DNA from: Flavobacteriales bacterium UBA7666
GTDB taxonomy: Bacteria > Bacteroidota > Bacteroidia > Flavobacteriales_D > Crocinitomicaceae
Assembly: GCA_002483265.1 (NCBI GenBank)
Contig: DLHO01000027.1
Span: 289,840-353,839, forward strand
Reading direction: 5' to 3'
Length of the DNA: 64,000 nucleotides
Below the pieces are notes generated by a model that saw nothing but the letters and a program-made list of their open reading frames with translations, had not been told where the DNA came from and made no database searches. This document shows positions 43,801 through 52,154 of this stretch, one piece after another (position 1 is the stretch's first letter; the number at the start of each line of letters is the position of its first letter). Position numbers and translations under genes: made by a program.

Positions 43801-44481
43801 ATAATTACAACAAATGCATTGGATACGTGTTCACATACCTATGAGCATCCGGGAGTGTACACCGTAAGCATTGTATCCATTTCTGATACAGGATGTACTT
43901 ATATGAATACGTTCACGGATCTGATCACGGTTTATGACAAGCCGGTAGCTGATTTCAATATTTCCCCAAATCCGACAACCATTTTTGAAACACATATTAT
44001 GCTGAGCAATACAAGTTCAACAGATGTTGTGGCATACAGTTGGTCTATGCCGGGAGCAGAACCAAATCAATCGTTTTTTGAAGATGTAGCTTTAGATTTA
44101 CCTGAAGGAGTTGTAGGAAATTATGATATTACGCTGGTTGTTACAAATGCGCATGGATGTATGGATTCAATAACTAAAATTGCGCAGGTATTGAGTGATG
44201 TGATCTTATATGCTCCAAATACATTTACTCCGGACGGAGATGAGTTCAACCAAACGTGGTTCTTGCATATAGATGGAATCGATATCCAACAATTTAATTT
44301 GCAAGTATTCAACCGTTGGGGAGAAGTGATTTGGGAAAGCAATGATCCGAAAGGTTCCTGGGATGGAACTTACCAGGGAAAAATTGTTCCGAATGGTCAG
44401 TACAATTGGATTTTGGAAACCAAGGAATTGGTCAGCGATAAAAAGTATACCTTTAACGGATACATCAATGTAATGCGTTAA
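40816..44481 (+). CDS. Large surface protein with CUB, PKD and P-domain, T9SS type B tail
   Basis: The 1221-residue protein has a signal peptide (MKNFLFALIVLLAGHAFSQ), a CUB-like domain (residues about 20-155), a PKD domain (VWDFMDGTTAVGQNVSHQF), a proprotein-convertase P-like domain (IESLCFDMEHSFMGDLVI to LFTFELNLAP, about residues 325-465), Cys-rich repeats, a second PKD-like unit (NTIDFGDGTPIITT) and a gliding-motility-associated type B sorting domain (YAPNTFTPDGDEFNQTWFLH; FNRWGEVIWESNDPKGSWDG). It is exported by T9SS. No enzyme domain is seen. Residues about 719-1221 are repeated in the next gene. Confidence 0.87.
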   Translation: MKNFLFALIVLLAGHAFSQQTTIQMTPAINGQTINTCNGFVIDSGGPGGAGYGNNETVTVTICPDNPGDVISMVFNIFQLSTTDDNPAANITNMDYMDIYDGNSTAAPTLGTYSGNQLQGVVIMSTPLNTSGCITIRFRSNTVGTGLFTASATCTTPCATPTAGGFIVAGETPDSTRICVGDAVDFSGVGSFAAPGFTLANYVWDFMDGTTAVGQNVSHQFNTPGQYRVQLIVTDNNGCTNTNLLDLQVFVATIPSFANFPSDTTLCLGENVVFTAQPSLYPVIWTGFPGSATVDDGCLTDDQLGVAQEIPITQTGFSAGSTLTQVSDIESLCFDMEHSFMGDLVIIIECPNGQSQILHQQGGGGTQIGEPNPIDNVDCDDPSTQGIPYNYCFTPMAAETWVDWSNNNGFGGTLPAGDYAPIQPFTNLVGCPLNGVWTLIVVDNWASDDGTLFTFELNLAPNLYEPVTTFEPQIGLGSDSSYWVMPANFATVSPDGDVLTINPTAAGTFNYTYVVLDNFGCQNDSTVTLTVNENPQADAGPDATICNGTPIQLDGNIVGGNNSCDYTFNLEDSWGDGWNGNSLLVTINGVTSTFTIPGGLTASYTLSIPNGAAFTVQFDGAGAFINECSYEVLDAAGAVVLSDGANGNASTTVHNLVGNCLGNLTYAWTPAGAVSNPTILDPIATVNGNTTLTLTVYPTGHPLCVTTDQVNVNISASANPGTNNTLSICAQGTPTDLFPLLGPGASPNGTWKNPTGAAVIMPYDPITMNPGIYTYTVDSNGCVSSATITVTEINPTVTAIPTAANCHGIANGSAALTVTNATAYTLDGGANTPIPAPFVVNGLAAGTHQVIVYNVGGCTDTVDFTITEPVALAITSITPDLVTCSGDTSTLSVTGTGGSTAYTFTWFTNAGVQGVGTTINVNTIATTQYCVVLTEACGSAPDSACMIITIPQPLDLVLTPDDADGCYPHHVIFSNNTQGPGVPLLNTIDFGDGTPIITTNALDTCSHTYEHPGVYTVSIVSISDTGCTYMNTFTDLITVYDKPVADFNISPNPTTIFETHIMLSNTSSTDVVAYSWSMPGAEPNQSFFEDVALDLPEGVVGNYDITLVVTNAHGCMDSITKIAQVLSDVILYAPNTFTPDGDEFNQTWFLHIDGIDIQQFNLQVFNRWGEVIWESNDPKGSWDGTYQGKIVPNGQYNWILETKELVSDKKYTFNGYINVMR

Positions 44482-44505
44482 TGAAACTTCAAACGTTTAC
44501 GTTGT

Positions 44506-44566
44506 AACCCAATTCAGGAAAATTCTTCTAATTATAAACTATTGAAGAATTTTCCTGAATCGGGTT
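44506..44566. terminator. 23-bp stem hairpin between the tandem T9SS genes
   Basis: The arms 44506-44528 and 44544-44566 pair over 23 positions with one mismatch; the inner 14 bp (CAGGAAAATTCTTC) are perfect, and the loop is 15 nt. The right side is followed by GTTT. It should end the first gene's transcript. It also covers the TTG at 44542, so that codon is not the start of the next gene. Confidence 0.75.
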
Positions 44567-44610
44567 GTTTAAACTACCAAATTAGAAAGAATAGTATTCT
44601 TAAAAATAGA

Positions 44611-46743
44611 ATGAAAAAATTAGTCAACCATCTAATTCTGCTTTGTAGAAAAAGTAAAATAGCGTCAATAAGTATATTGCTTTTTCAGACTCTTATTTCT
44701 AATGCTCAGACTGTTTCGGATAATTTATCCTGGGTTTCCGGAAGTTCTGTTACATCAGCAGTAAGTCCGTCTTTTAGCTTTTGCAATGGTCAGGTAACCT
44801 ATACTGTTACGTCTCCAATTGGATTCAGTAATATTTCTACTGCGGGTAATCCAAATTATACTACCGGTATGATTACTCCTGCTTATATTTTCGATCCATC
44901 CCTAAGTATCCCTATGGCAATTACATTTTCTCAACCGGTATGTAATCTGCGTATTCGATTTGTTGATTTGGATGGGGGACAGAATGAATATTTAAGTGAT
45001 ATTTCTACTCCTTATACTGGTTTGACGGATGTAATAGGTCATTTTTCTAATCCCGGAAACGCGACACAGGTAAATTCAAGTATGGATGATGCTCAGGGAT
45101 GGGTAGAATGGGACGGACCAATAACAAACTTGACGTTTAATTACAATCGACCGGGACCCGGTTGCGGGTTGATCATTGATTCGATTATCTTCGAATGTTG
45201 TTCGAACCCTCCCTGCAATCAACTGCCAAATCCCGGAACAAATAATACATTGAGCACTTGTCCTCAGGGATCATCAACAGATTTATTTCCACTTTTAGGA
45301 TCAGGTGCTTCAGTGAATGGAGCATGGACAGGTCCGACCGGAGCTGCGGTAACTATGCCTTACAATCCAATTACGATGAATCCGGGAGCATATACTTATA
45401 CTGTTGACTCAAGTGGCTGCGTTTCATCAGCGATTATTACCGTTACAGAAATTAATCCGACAGTTGTTGCTGTGCCGACGGATGTAACTTGTCACGGATT
45501 GTCAAATGGTTCTGTTGCCCTAACCGTTACAAATGCAACAGAATATTCGCTGAATGGTGGACCCAATACACCAATCCCGACTCCATTTGTCATAAGCGGA
45601 TTGGTTGCAGGAGCTTATCAGATTGTAGTATTTGCTACTGTTGGGTGCTCAGATACGGAAAATTTTATGATCAATGAACCACAGATATCGTTACCGTTAA
45701 TCACTTCCGTTTCACCGGATCTGGTTGTGTGTTCCGGAGATACTTCAACAGTTACTGCTACAGGATCCGGGGGTTCTTTGCCGTATACGTTTACTTGGTT
45801 TACGAATAATGGAATTGTGGGAACTGGTTCAACCATTAATGTATCAACAAATCAGACGACACAGTACGGAGTAATTATGACTGAAGCTTGTGGTTCGATA
45901 CCAGATACTGCATTTGTGACAATTGTTGTACCTCAACCATTGATTCCGATACTTACTGCGGATGATACGACTGGTTGTTTTCCGCATCACGTGATATTCT
46001 CGAATAACACAGCTGGTCCAGGAAATGTAGTAACGAGTACTATTGATTTTGGTGATGGAACACCGGCAATTACGACGAATGCATTGGATACCTGTTCACA
46101 TACATACGAATCTCACGGAAATTATACAGTTTCAATCACTTCTATTTCTGATAATGGGTGTGTTTATTCCAATACATTTACAAATATGATTGCGGTTGAC
46201 GGCCCAACTGCAGACTTCACTATTTCTCCGAATCCGACAACGATTTTTGAAACACATATTCTAATGAATAATACCAGTTCATCAGATGTTGTCAGCTATA
46301 GTTGGTTCATGCCGGGCGCTGAGCCAAATCAATCATTCCTTGAAGATGTGAGTATTGATTTACCTGAGGGGGTTGTTGGAAACTACCCCATTACACTGGT
46401 TGTTACAGACGCAAATGGATGTATTGATTCGGTAACTAAAATTGCGCAGGTATTGAGTGATGTGATCTTATATGCTCCAAATACATTTACTCCGGATGGA
46501 GATGAGTTTAATCAAAACTGGTTCTTGTATATTGACGGAATTGATATTTTCCAATTTAATTTGAAAATATTCAATCGATGGGGAGAAGTAATTTGGGAAA
46601 GCAATGATCCGCAAGGTTCCTGGGATGGAACTTATCAGGAAAAAATTGTTCCGAATGGTGCGTACACATGGATTCTGGAAACACGGGAATTTCTCAGCGA
46701 TAAAAAGTATACCTTTAATGGACATATTAATGTACTTCGCTAA
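44611..46743 (+). CDS. Surface protein with PKD and T9SS type B tail, paralogue of upstream gene
   Basis: From ATG 44611 the protein has 710 residues: a basic N terminus and signal helix (SISILLFQTLISNAQ), a unique beta-rich domain (residues about 35-205), then the Cys repeats, PKD-like domain (TIDFGDGTPAITT) and type B sorting domain (YAPNTFTPDGDEFNQNWFLY) that it shares with the upstream protein. The two carry different N-terminal domains on one common stalk and tail, so they may bind different targets. The MBL-fold gene starts on the next base after its stop. Confidence 0.85.
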   Translation: MKKLVNHLILLCRKSKIASISILLFQTLISNAQTVSDNLSWVSGSSVTSAVSPSFSFCNGQVTYTVTSPIGFSNISTAGNPNYTTGMITPAYIFDPSLSIPMAITFSQPVCNLRIRFVDLDGGQNEYLSDISTPYTGLTDVIGHFSNPGNATQVNSSMDDAQGWVEWDGPITNLTFNYNRPGPGCGLIIDSIIFECCSNPPCNQLPNPGTNNTLSTCPQGSSTDLFPLLGSGASVNGAWTGPTGAAVTMPYNPITMNPGAYTYTVDSSGCVSSAIITVTEINPTVVAVPTDVTCHGLSNGSVALTVTNATEYSLNGGPNTPIPTPFVISGLVAGAYQIVVFATVGCSDTENFMINEPQISLPLITSVSPDLVVCSGDTSTVTATGSGGSLPYTFTWFTNNGIVGTGSTINVSTNQTTQYGVIMTEACGSIPDTAFVTIVVPQPLIPILTADDTTGCFPHHVIFSNNTAGPGNVVTSTIDFGDGTPAITTNALDTCSHTYESHGNYTVSITSISDNGCVYSNTFTNMIAVDGPTADFTISPNPTTIFETHILMNNTSSSDVVSYSWFMPGAEPNQSFLEDVSIDLPEGVVGNYPITLVVTDANGCIDSVTKIAQVLSDVILYAPNTFTPDGDEFNQNWFLYIDGIDIFQFNLKIFNRWGEVIWESNDPQGSWDGTYQEKIVPNGAYTWILETREFLSDKKYTFNGHINVLR

Positions 46744-47385
46744 ATGAAAGTTGAGATTTTTACAGGTAATCCCATTCAACAAAATGGTTCGATTGTCTAT
46801 AATGAACAAGGTGATGCGGTAATTATTGACCCGAGTTGCTATGAACGATATGAACAACAGGAATGGATTGATTTCATTCAGACAAATAACCTGAAGGTAC
46901 ATGCGGTATTGAATACACATTGCCACATTGATCACATTACGGGAAATGCTTTTTTTGTCAATCATTTTGGAGTTCCATTCATGGCACATAAAGAAGAGCT
47001 GTTTACGCTTAGTTTTGCAGAACGTTCTGCACAGATGTATGGATTGGCGGCCTATGTTCCGTCTCCGGAACCAACCGATTATTTGACAGATAACCAAGTG
47101 CTGAAGTTCGGTGAGTTGGAATTCAAAGTAATCTTCGGCCCCGGACATTCTGTTGGACATGTAGCTTTTTATAGTGAAGCAGACAACTTGTTGATTGGCG
47201 GAGATATCTTGTTCAAAGGAAGTTTCGGCCGAGTTGATTTACCGGGTGGTTCAATGGAAGTGCTGAAGAAGACGATTTTTGACCGGATCTTTACATTGCC
47301 TGATAGTACGGTTGTTTATCCGGGGCACGGACCAACGACAACGATTGGTGAAGAGAAACGGACGAATTATATTTTTCAGTTTTAG
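46744..47385 (+). CDS. Metallo-beta-lactamase-fold hydrolase, glyoxalase II-like
   Basis: The 213-residue enzyme has the HxHxDH metal motif (His59, His61, Asp63, His64 in NTHCHIDHITGN), the third-ligand motif GPGHSVGH and the later GGDILFKGSFGR and YPGHGPTT. These fit the GloB/YcbL group, which cleaves thioesters such as S-lactoylglutathione-like substrates with two metal ions. It lacks the C-terminal substrate domain of true GloB. It begins directly after the T9SS gene's stop codon, so it probably shares that transcript, though no functional link is evident. Confidence 0.88.
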   Translation: MKVEIFTGNPIQQNGSIVYNEQGDAVIIDPSCYERYEQQEWIDFIQTNNLKVHAVLNTHCHIDHITGNAFFVNHFGVPFMAHKEELFTLSFAERSAQMYGLAAYVPSPEPTDYLTDNQVLKFGELEFKVIFGPGHSVGHVAFYSEADNLLIGGDILFKGSFGRVDLPGGSMEVLKKTIFDRIFTLPDSTVVYPGHGPTTTIGEEKRTNYIFQF

Positions 47386-47732
47386 TAAGAACTTAGAATA
47401 ACTAAAAAATCCATTGCTATCACAGGGAATTTTTGTTTTTTGGATAAGAGTACACTTATCCTTCTGTTACCATGGTAATTATTTTTAGAAAAAGTGGACT
47501 TGCTCAGAAACTTCGATGAAGCTCTGCTCTTGCAATCTCATGATGCGGACTGTTTTGCCTTAAGAACAACTTTTTTGACTATCTATTTTAACTTAAATTC
47601 TAGTTATTCAACCTATTTCGGATGAATCTTGTGAGAAATTCATAAACTTGCCTTATATTTAGTAGAGGTTAGCAACTAAAAAGGATCATTTTTCACCAAA
47701 CTGAATTACTCTAAATTTAATCTATTGAATCC
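47386..47732. other. Non-coding spacer
   Basis: No gene is visible. Just after the hydrolase, AAAAAATCC (47404-47412) and GGAATTTTT near 47425 form a weak stem followed by GTTTTTT, a possible terminator. Before the kinase gene there are only one-mismatch -7 boxes (TATATTTA at 47654 and TAAATTTA near 47713). Confidence 0.4.
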
Positions 47733-49592
47733 ATGAAAATTTGGGCACTATTTGCGGGATTAATTGCCCTAACTTCTTGTACGTCGAATAATCGCGCTGA
47801 TGAAAAACCTATTTCATCACAAAACAGCATTGATTCTGCACAAATAGTCGATTATTACAACCGAGCTACTTTATATGCAGATTCTAACCAATATTACAGA
47901 AAGAAGGCACGTGAAGTTGCCCTAAAAAATGGATCTACAACTTGTAAAGCAACACGCTTGTTTTTGGAAGGGAAAGCCTATTTGTATGTAGGGAAATTAG
48001 ACTCTGTTGATGCCATTGCGAATGAGGGTTTGAACATGAAATATCAGCCAAATGAGAAAGGATTTCGCGGAAAATTTTACAATCTGAAAGGAAATACAAA
48101 TGGATACAGAAGGAATCTCTATGCTTCGTTGGAATATTATGTGAAAGCTGAACGGATTTTTAGGTCAGTCAATGATTTGGGCTCTCTTGCTGGTATTTAT
48201 AACAACATTGCAAACAACTACTTCAGTCTGAAAGATTATCATACCGCATTGGAATACGCCTCTAAAGCATACCAATTACTAGGAAATGTCCAAGAAGATC
48301 GCATAAAAGCAAATATTTTATCAACCTACGCCATTACGCTTAATAAAACGAAACATCCAAAAAAAGCATTGTATATTGAAGCCAAGGCGGATAGTATTGC
48401 AAATTCAACGAATGATGTATTGGCAAAATTGGCGGCAACAATTGGATATGCAGAGATTTATAAAACAGATAGGCAATTTGATAGTGCCCGGTTGTATTAC
48501 AATCAATGCATTCATCTAAGCAAGAAGTCGGGAGTGAAGCATTTTGAATTGATGGGACAAATCGGCTTACTTGGGGTTTATGACGAACAAAAGAACTTCA
48601 GGAAAGTGATAGAGAATGGAGATACGGTTCTGCTCCTTGCAAGAGAATTAAATAATCTGGATGTAACTCATACTTCAAAGCGAATTATTGGAAAAGCTTA
48701 TGCTGCGAAAGGGGATTATCTGAAAGCGTTCACCTTTTTCAATGAATCTTATAATTTGTACAGTGAAACGGCTGGTGTCGAAAACCAAAGAAACATCAAT
48801 GAATTGCGTTTAAAATACGAGTCAGAAAAAAAGGCAAAAAAGATTCTAAAGCAGCGTTACCAATTGGCCAAACAACAAAAGGAAATAAGCGAAAAACAAA
48901 CATTCATTGCGATGTTGCTCTTGCTCTTGCTGATTGCGGTATTGGTACTTTTCTTTGCACGTAAACTATCCCGAAATAAGCAAGCTATTCTTGCATTGCA
49001 AGCGAATCAAAGAATAGCAGAATCCATGATTCAAGGAGAGGAGAAGGAACGTACCCGAATTGCTTTTGAAATTCATGATGGAATTGCGGCAACAGTTGCT
49101 GGAATAAGCTATAAATTGGGTGCTAGCACAGATAAGAATGAGGTCATTGAATTATTGAAGGGATTACAAGAAGATAGTCGTAAAATCGCCCATAATTTGA
49201 TGCCTGTTGATTTCGATAAGGTCGATTTAATAGAGGCAGTTGAGTTGTTTTCAAAAAGAATTTCCACTCTACAGACTGAAATTATCGTTCTAAGTCAACC
49301 GATGAATTTGCAATTTAGCACTGCTAAAAGTCATTTGATTTATAGAGTATTGCAAGAACTAATCGGGAATGCACTCAAGCATGCTCAGTGTAGTTCCGTT
49401 TTTGTGAAGTTTGAATTGCTAAACAACGAATTGATTATTCAAGTAGAAGACGATGGTTTAGGAATGACCAACTCTCAAATTGAATCGGGCTTGAAGAGTG
49501 TGAAGGAACGAATTTCAGCATTACAGGGAAAAATGACCATTCAATCTTCAGAAAAAATGGGTACAACGGTTAAAATTCAAATGGAAGTATGA
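47733..49592 (+). CDS. TPR lipoprotein histidine kinase (HisKA_3 type)
   Basis: The 619-residue protein starts with a lipoprotein signal (FAGLIALTSC, lipid Cys at 17) and has TPR-like repeats to about residue 370, a coiled segment, a membrane helix (FIAMLLLLLLIAVLVLFFA), a HisKA_3 dimerisation helix with the phospho-His448 (RTRIAFEIHDGIAA) and a HATPase domain (NALKHAQCSSV; VEDDGLGM). A lipid-modified start together with an internal membrane helix is unusual and may mean that the signal is an ordinary uncleaved one. It overlaps the response regulator by 4 nt and should phosphorylate it. Confidence 0.88.
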   Translation: MKIWALFAGLIALTSCTSNNRADEKPISSQNSIDSAQIVDYYNRATLYADSNQYYRKKAREVALKNGSTTCKATRLFLEGKAYLYVGKLDSVDAIANEGLNMKYQPNEKGFRGKFYNLKGNTNGYRRNLYASLEYYVKAERIFRSVNDLGSLAGIYNNIANNYFSLKDYHTALEYASKAYQLLGNVQEDRIKANILSTYAITLNKTKHPKKALYIEAKADSIANSTNDVLAKLAATIGYAEIYKTDRQFDSARLYYNQCIHLSKKSGVKHFELMGQIGLLGVYDEQKNFRKVIENGDTVLLLARELNNLDVTHTSKRIIGKAYAAKGDYLKAFTFFNESYNLYSETAGVENQRNINELRLKYESEKKAKKILKQRYQLAKQQKEISEKQTFIAMLLLLLLIAVLVLFFARKLSRNKQAILALQANQRIAESMIQGEEKERTRIAFEIHDGIAATVAGISYKLGASTDKNEVIELLKGLQEDSRKIAHNLMPVDFDKVDLIEAVELFSKRISTLQTEIIVLSQPMNLQFSTAKSHLIYRVLQELIGNALKHAQCSSVFVKFELLNNELIIQVEDDGLGMTNSQIESGLKSVKERISALQGKMTIQSSEKMGTTVKIQMEV

Positions 49593-50233
49593 AGCAATTG
49601 ACAATTTTATTGGGAGATGATCATCCATTGATTACCACTGGGCTGAGAGATACATTGCTTAAAACACCAATTGTTTCAAGGGTAGATTTCGCCAATAACA
49701 GCACGGATTTGTTGCAAGCCGCAGACAAGTGCAATTATGACATCATTTTTTTAGACATCCATTTTGGCAACGCTGATGGAAGAGAAATTGCTACTCGATT
49801 GTTGCAGAAACAGCCAGATTTGATACTTGCTGCATTGACTAGTTTTGATGATTCGGAAACAATTCAAACGACTGTTAATGCAGGATTTAAGGCCTTTTTT
49901 TTAAAGTCAGATGACATTACTGAATTGGTGGAATGGATCGAAAACAGGTCGTTTGACACCTTTTATCTTAGTCGACAAACAAAAGAATCTTACACCAGCC
50001 AGTCTCTTTTTAATGATGCGAAAAAGAAGACTCATATCCAACTTACTTCGCGTGAGAAACAGGTTTTGGAGTTAATCATGGCTGAGTATACTACCAAGAG
50101 AATTGCAGAAGAATTATTCTTGTCAGAAAAAACAATTGAAAATTATCGGTCAAGTTTGATGTTAAAACTGGATGTAACCAACTTAACCGGACTTGTAAAA
50201 AAGACCCTTTTATTGGGCTTGTTGCATGAGTAA
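49589..50233 (+). CDS. NarL/LuxR-type response regulator
   Basis: The 214-residue protein has a receiver domain with Asp10/Asp11 (LLGDDHP), phospho-acceptor Asp56 (IIFLDIHFG), Thr84 and Lys106 (AFFLKSDD), and a LuxR-type HTH at residues about 148-205 (LTSREKQVLELIMAEYTTK; LFLSEKTIENYRSSLM). Its ATG overlaps the kinase stop as ATGA, so the two are one operon and almost certainly partners. Targets are unknown; the T9SS gene 174 nt downstream is a natural guess. Confidence 0.93.
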   Translation: MKQLTILLGDDHPLITTGLRDTLLKTPIVSRVDFANNSTDLLQAADKCNYDIIFLDIHFGNADGREIATRLLQKQPDLILAALTSFDDSETIQTTVNAGFKAFFLKSDDITELVEWIENRSFDTFYLSRQTKESYTSQSLFNDAKKKTHIQLTSREKQVLELIMAEYTTKRIAEELFLSEKTIENYRSSLMLKLDVTNLTGLVKKTLLLGLLHE

Positions 50234-50407
50234 ACAAGGGTATTCCCTAGTTTGAAAAAGGAGGATTCCCCATATAATCACGTTCTTCAATAGCCGTAAT
50301 TTTATTCTAGAATTTCAATCTTCAGAATCTGAGTAGGTTCTGTGCTTTCTTGATCTAAAAAGAACAATTGAGTTGTTGGAGTTTTTCAACGAATAAAATT
50401 TGAAAAA

Positions 50408-52114
50408 ATGAAGAAAATAATCTTATCACTATCGCTGATTTGTGCAACTCAATCACTTATCGCGCAAATGCCAAACCATCATTGGACAAGAAATGCAGAT
50501 GGAGGCACTTCTGCAATTGGAAAATGCATGGCAGTTGACGCTGCTGGAAATGTTTACACCGCTGGTGTGTTCGGATCTACGTCAGATTTTGACAATTCTC
50601 CGGCAGTTGGCAATCTCACATCGAATGGCGCAAATGACATTTTTTTGGTGAAAACAAGTGCGCAAGGAAACTTTTTATGGGCGAAAAACTTTGGTGGTTC
50701 CGGAGAGGATATTCCATCTGAAATCGTGTTAGACCAAGCGGGAAATGCTTATATCACAGGAACCTTTGTTGGAACAGCTGATTTTAATCCGGATGCTGGT
50801 GTTACGAACTTGACATCAGCAGGAATGGAAGATGTTTTTGTAATTAAAGTAAATCCATCTGGTCAATTGGATTGGGCAAAAAGTGTTGGAGGAACTGATA
50901 GCGACGAAGGAAATGCGATTGATATTGATGATTTTGACGGATCCGTTTTTGTTTTTGGGACTTTTAGAACGACCGTAGATTTTGATCCGGGAGCTGGCAT
51001 TCAAAATGGAACAAGTAATGGAAGTTCAGATATTTTCATGTTAAAACTATCTGCAGCGGGCAATTATGTTACGTCAAAAACGGTGGGAAGTATTAGTGCA
51101 GACCGGGGTAGAGATATTGTAGTTGATGCTTCATCCGGAGATCAATTTATGACAGGAATGTTTGGCGGAGATACGGATTTTAATCCGGGCGTTCCAGTTG
51201 TTGAGTTAACCGGTGCCAATGACATTTTTGTCTTAAAATTGGATTCGTCTAATGACTTTGTATTTGCCAAAAAAATGGGTGGCATTGCTGTAGATGAAGG
51301 TAGAAGTATTGATATTGATGACAATGGGTTTATTTATGTACACGGCTCATTTATTTCAACCTGTAATTTTGACCCGAATGGCGGAACGATGAATGTAACA
51401 TCGAATGGAAGTGATGATGTTTTTGTGGTGCAGTTAGCACCAGATGGATCCCTGAATTGGGTAAAAACGGTTGGAAGTATAGGGACAGAAGATTTTATGG
51501 ACATGGATGTCACCAATTCGGGTGGTATTTACATCACCGGCGAAATGGCCAATAATATGGATGCAAATCCAGATTTAGCGATTACTACCACATTAACAAA
51601 ACTTGGTGCTGAGGATGTCTATATTATTGCCTTGAATTCAAATGGAACGTTCAATTGGGCGACAAGTTATGGAACTGCAGACGTTGCTGCATATACCAGA
51701 GGATATGGAATTTATGCAGACGAGTCAAGCAATGTTTACATCACAGGATCTTTTACTGGCACGGTTGATTTCAACGCCTCTCCAAGCATGAACAACATTA
51801 CGGCGGTTGCTGGTTCAGATAGTTGGTATCAAAAATTGGGATCAGGAGAAAATAGTTTGAATGATCATCAATTGCTTTCTCACTTATCCGTAAGTCCAAA
51901 TCCAAGCACAGGTGTTTTTAATCTAAATTCAGATATTCAGTTAGAGAATGCTGAAATGACCATTACAAATTTGAGAGGTGAGGTGATTCAAACAACAACC
52001 AATTTCAATAGTCAAGATTTTAAACTCAATTTGGAAAACACAGCAAGTGGAGTTTATTTGATATCGGTTGTTTCGGATACATTCCAGGAAGTAATCAAGG
52101 TTGTGAAAGAATAG
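50408..52114 (+). CDS. Secreted beta-propeller-like (SBBP) protein with T9SS type A tail
   Basis: The 568-residue protein has a signal peptide (MKKIILSLSLICATQSLIAQ) and about seven SBBP-type repeats with the recurring pattern GNVYTAGVF...DFDNSPAVGN...ANDIFLVK (for instance GNAYITGTFVGTADFNPDAG). The last 80 residues are a type A sorting domain (LSVSPNPSTGVFNLNSD; NTASGVYLISVV). It is exported by T9SS. The repeats suggest a propeller with a binding or structural role; no catalytic residues are evident. Confidence 0.85.
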   Translation: MKKIILSLSLICATQSLIAQMPNHHWTRNADGGTSAIGKCMAVDAAGNVYTAGVFGSTSDFDNSPAVGNLTSNGANDIFLVKTSAQGNFLWAKNFGGSGEDIPSEIVLDQAGNAYITGTFVGTADFNPDAGVTNLTSAGMEDVFVIKVNPSGQLDWAKSVGGTDSDEGNAIDIDDFDGSVFVFGTFRTTVDFDPGAGIQNGTSNGSSDIFMLKLSAAGNYVTSKTVGSISADRGRDIVVDASSGDQFMTGMFGGDTDFNPGVPVVELTGANDIFVLKLDSSNDFVFAKKMGGIAVDEGRSIDIDDNGFIYVHGSFISTCNFDPNGGTMNVTSNGSDDVFVVQLAPDGSLNWVKTVGSIGTEDFMDMDVTNSGGIYITGEMANNMDANPDLAITTTLTKLGAEDVYIIALNSNGTFNWATSYGTADVAAYTRGYGIYADESSNVYITGSFTGTVDFNASPSMNNITAVAGSDSWYQKLGSGENSLNDHQLLSHLSVSPNPSTGVFNLNSDIQLENAEMTITNLRGEVIQTTTNFNSQDFKLNLENTASGVYLISVVSDTFQEVIKVVKE

Positions 52115-52154
52115 GACTGGACTAGTCTGTTGAATTTTATTAAATGATACTATT

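Larger units (their letters stand above)
42970..46743 (+). repeat. 1.5-kb tandem duplication shared by two T9SS protein genes
   Basis: The 3' part of the first gene (42970-44481) and nearly all of the second gene after its first 206 codons (45230-46743) encode the same domain series of about 503 residues. The match is clear in DNA as well (both end with near-identical type B tails), with many substitutions, so the duplication is not recent. Confidence 0.75.

Noticed and set aside
44542..44610. Start of the second T9SS type B gene at TTG 44542
   Set aside because: The TTG lies in the loop of a 23-bp terminator hairpin; ATG 44611 directly precedes the signal helix.
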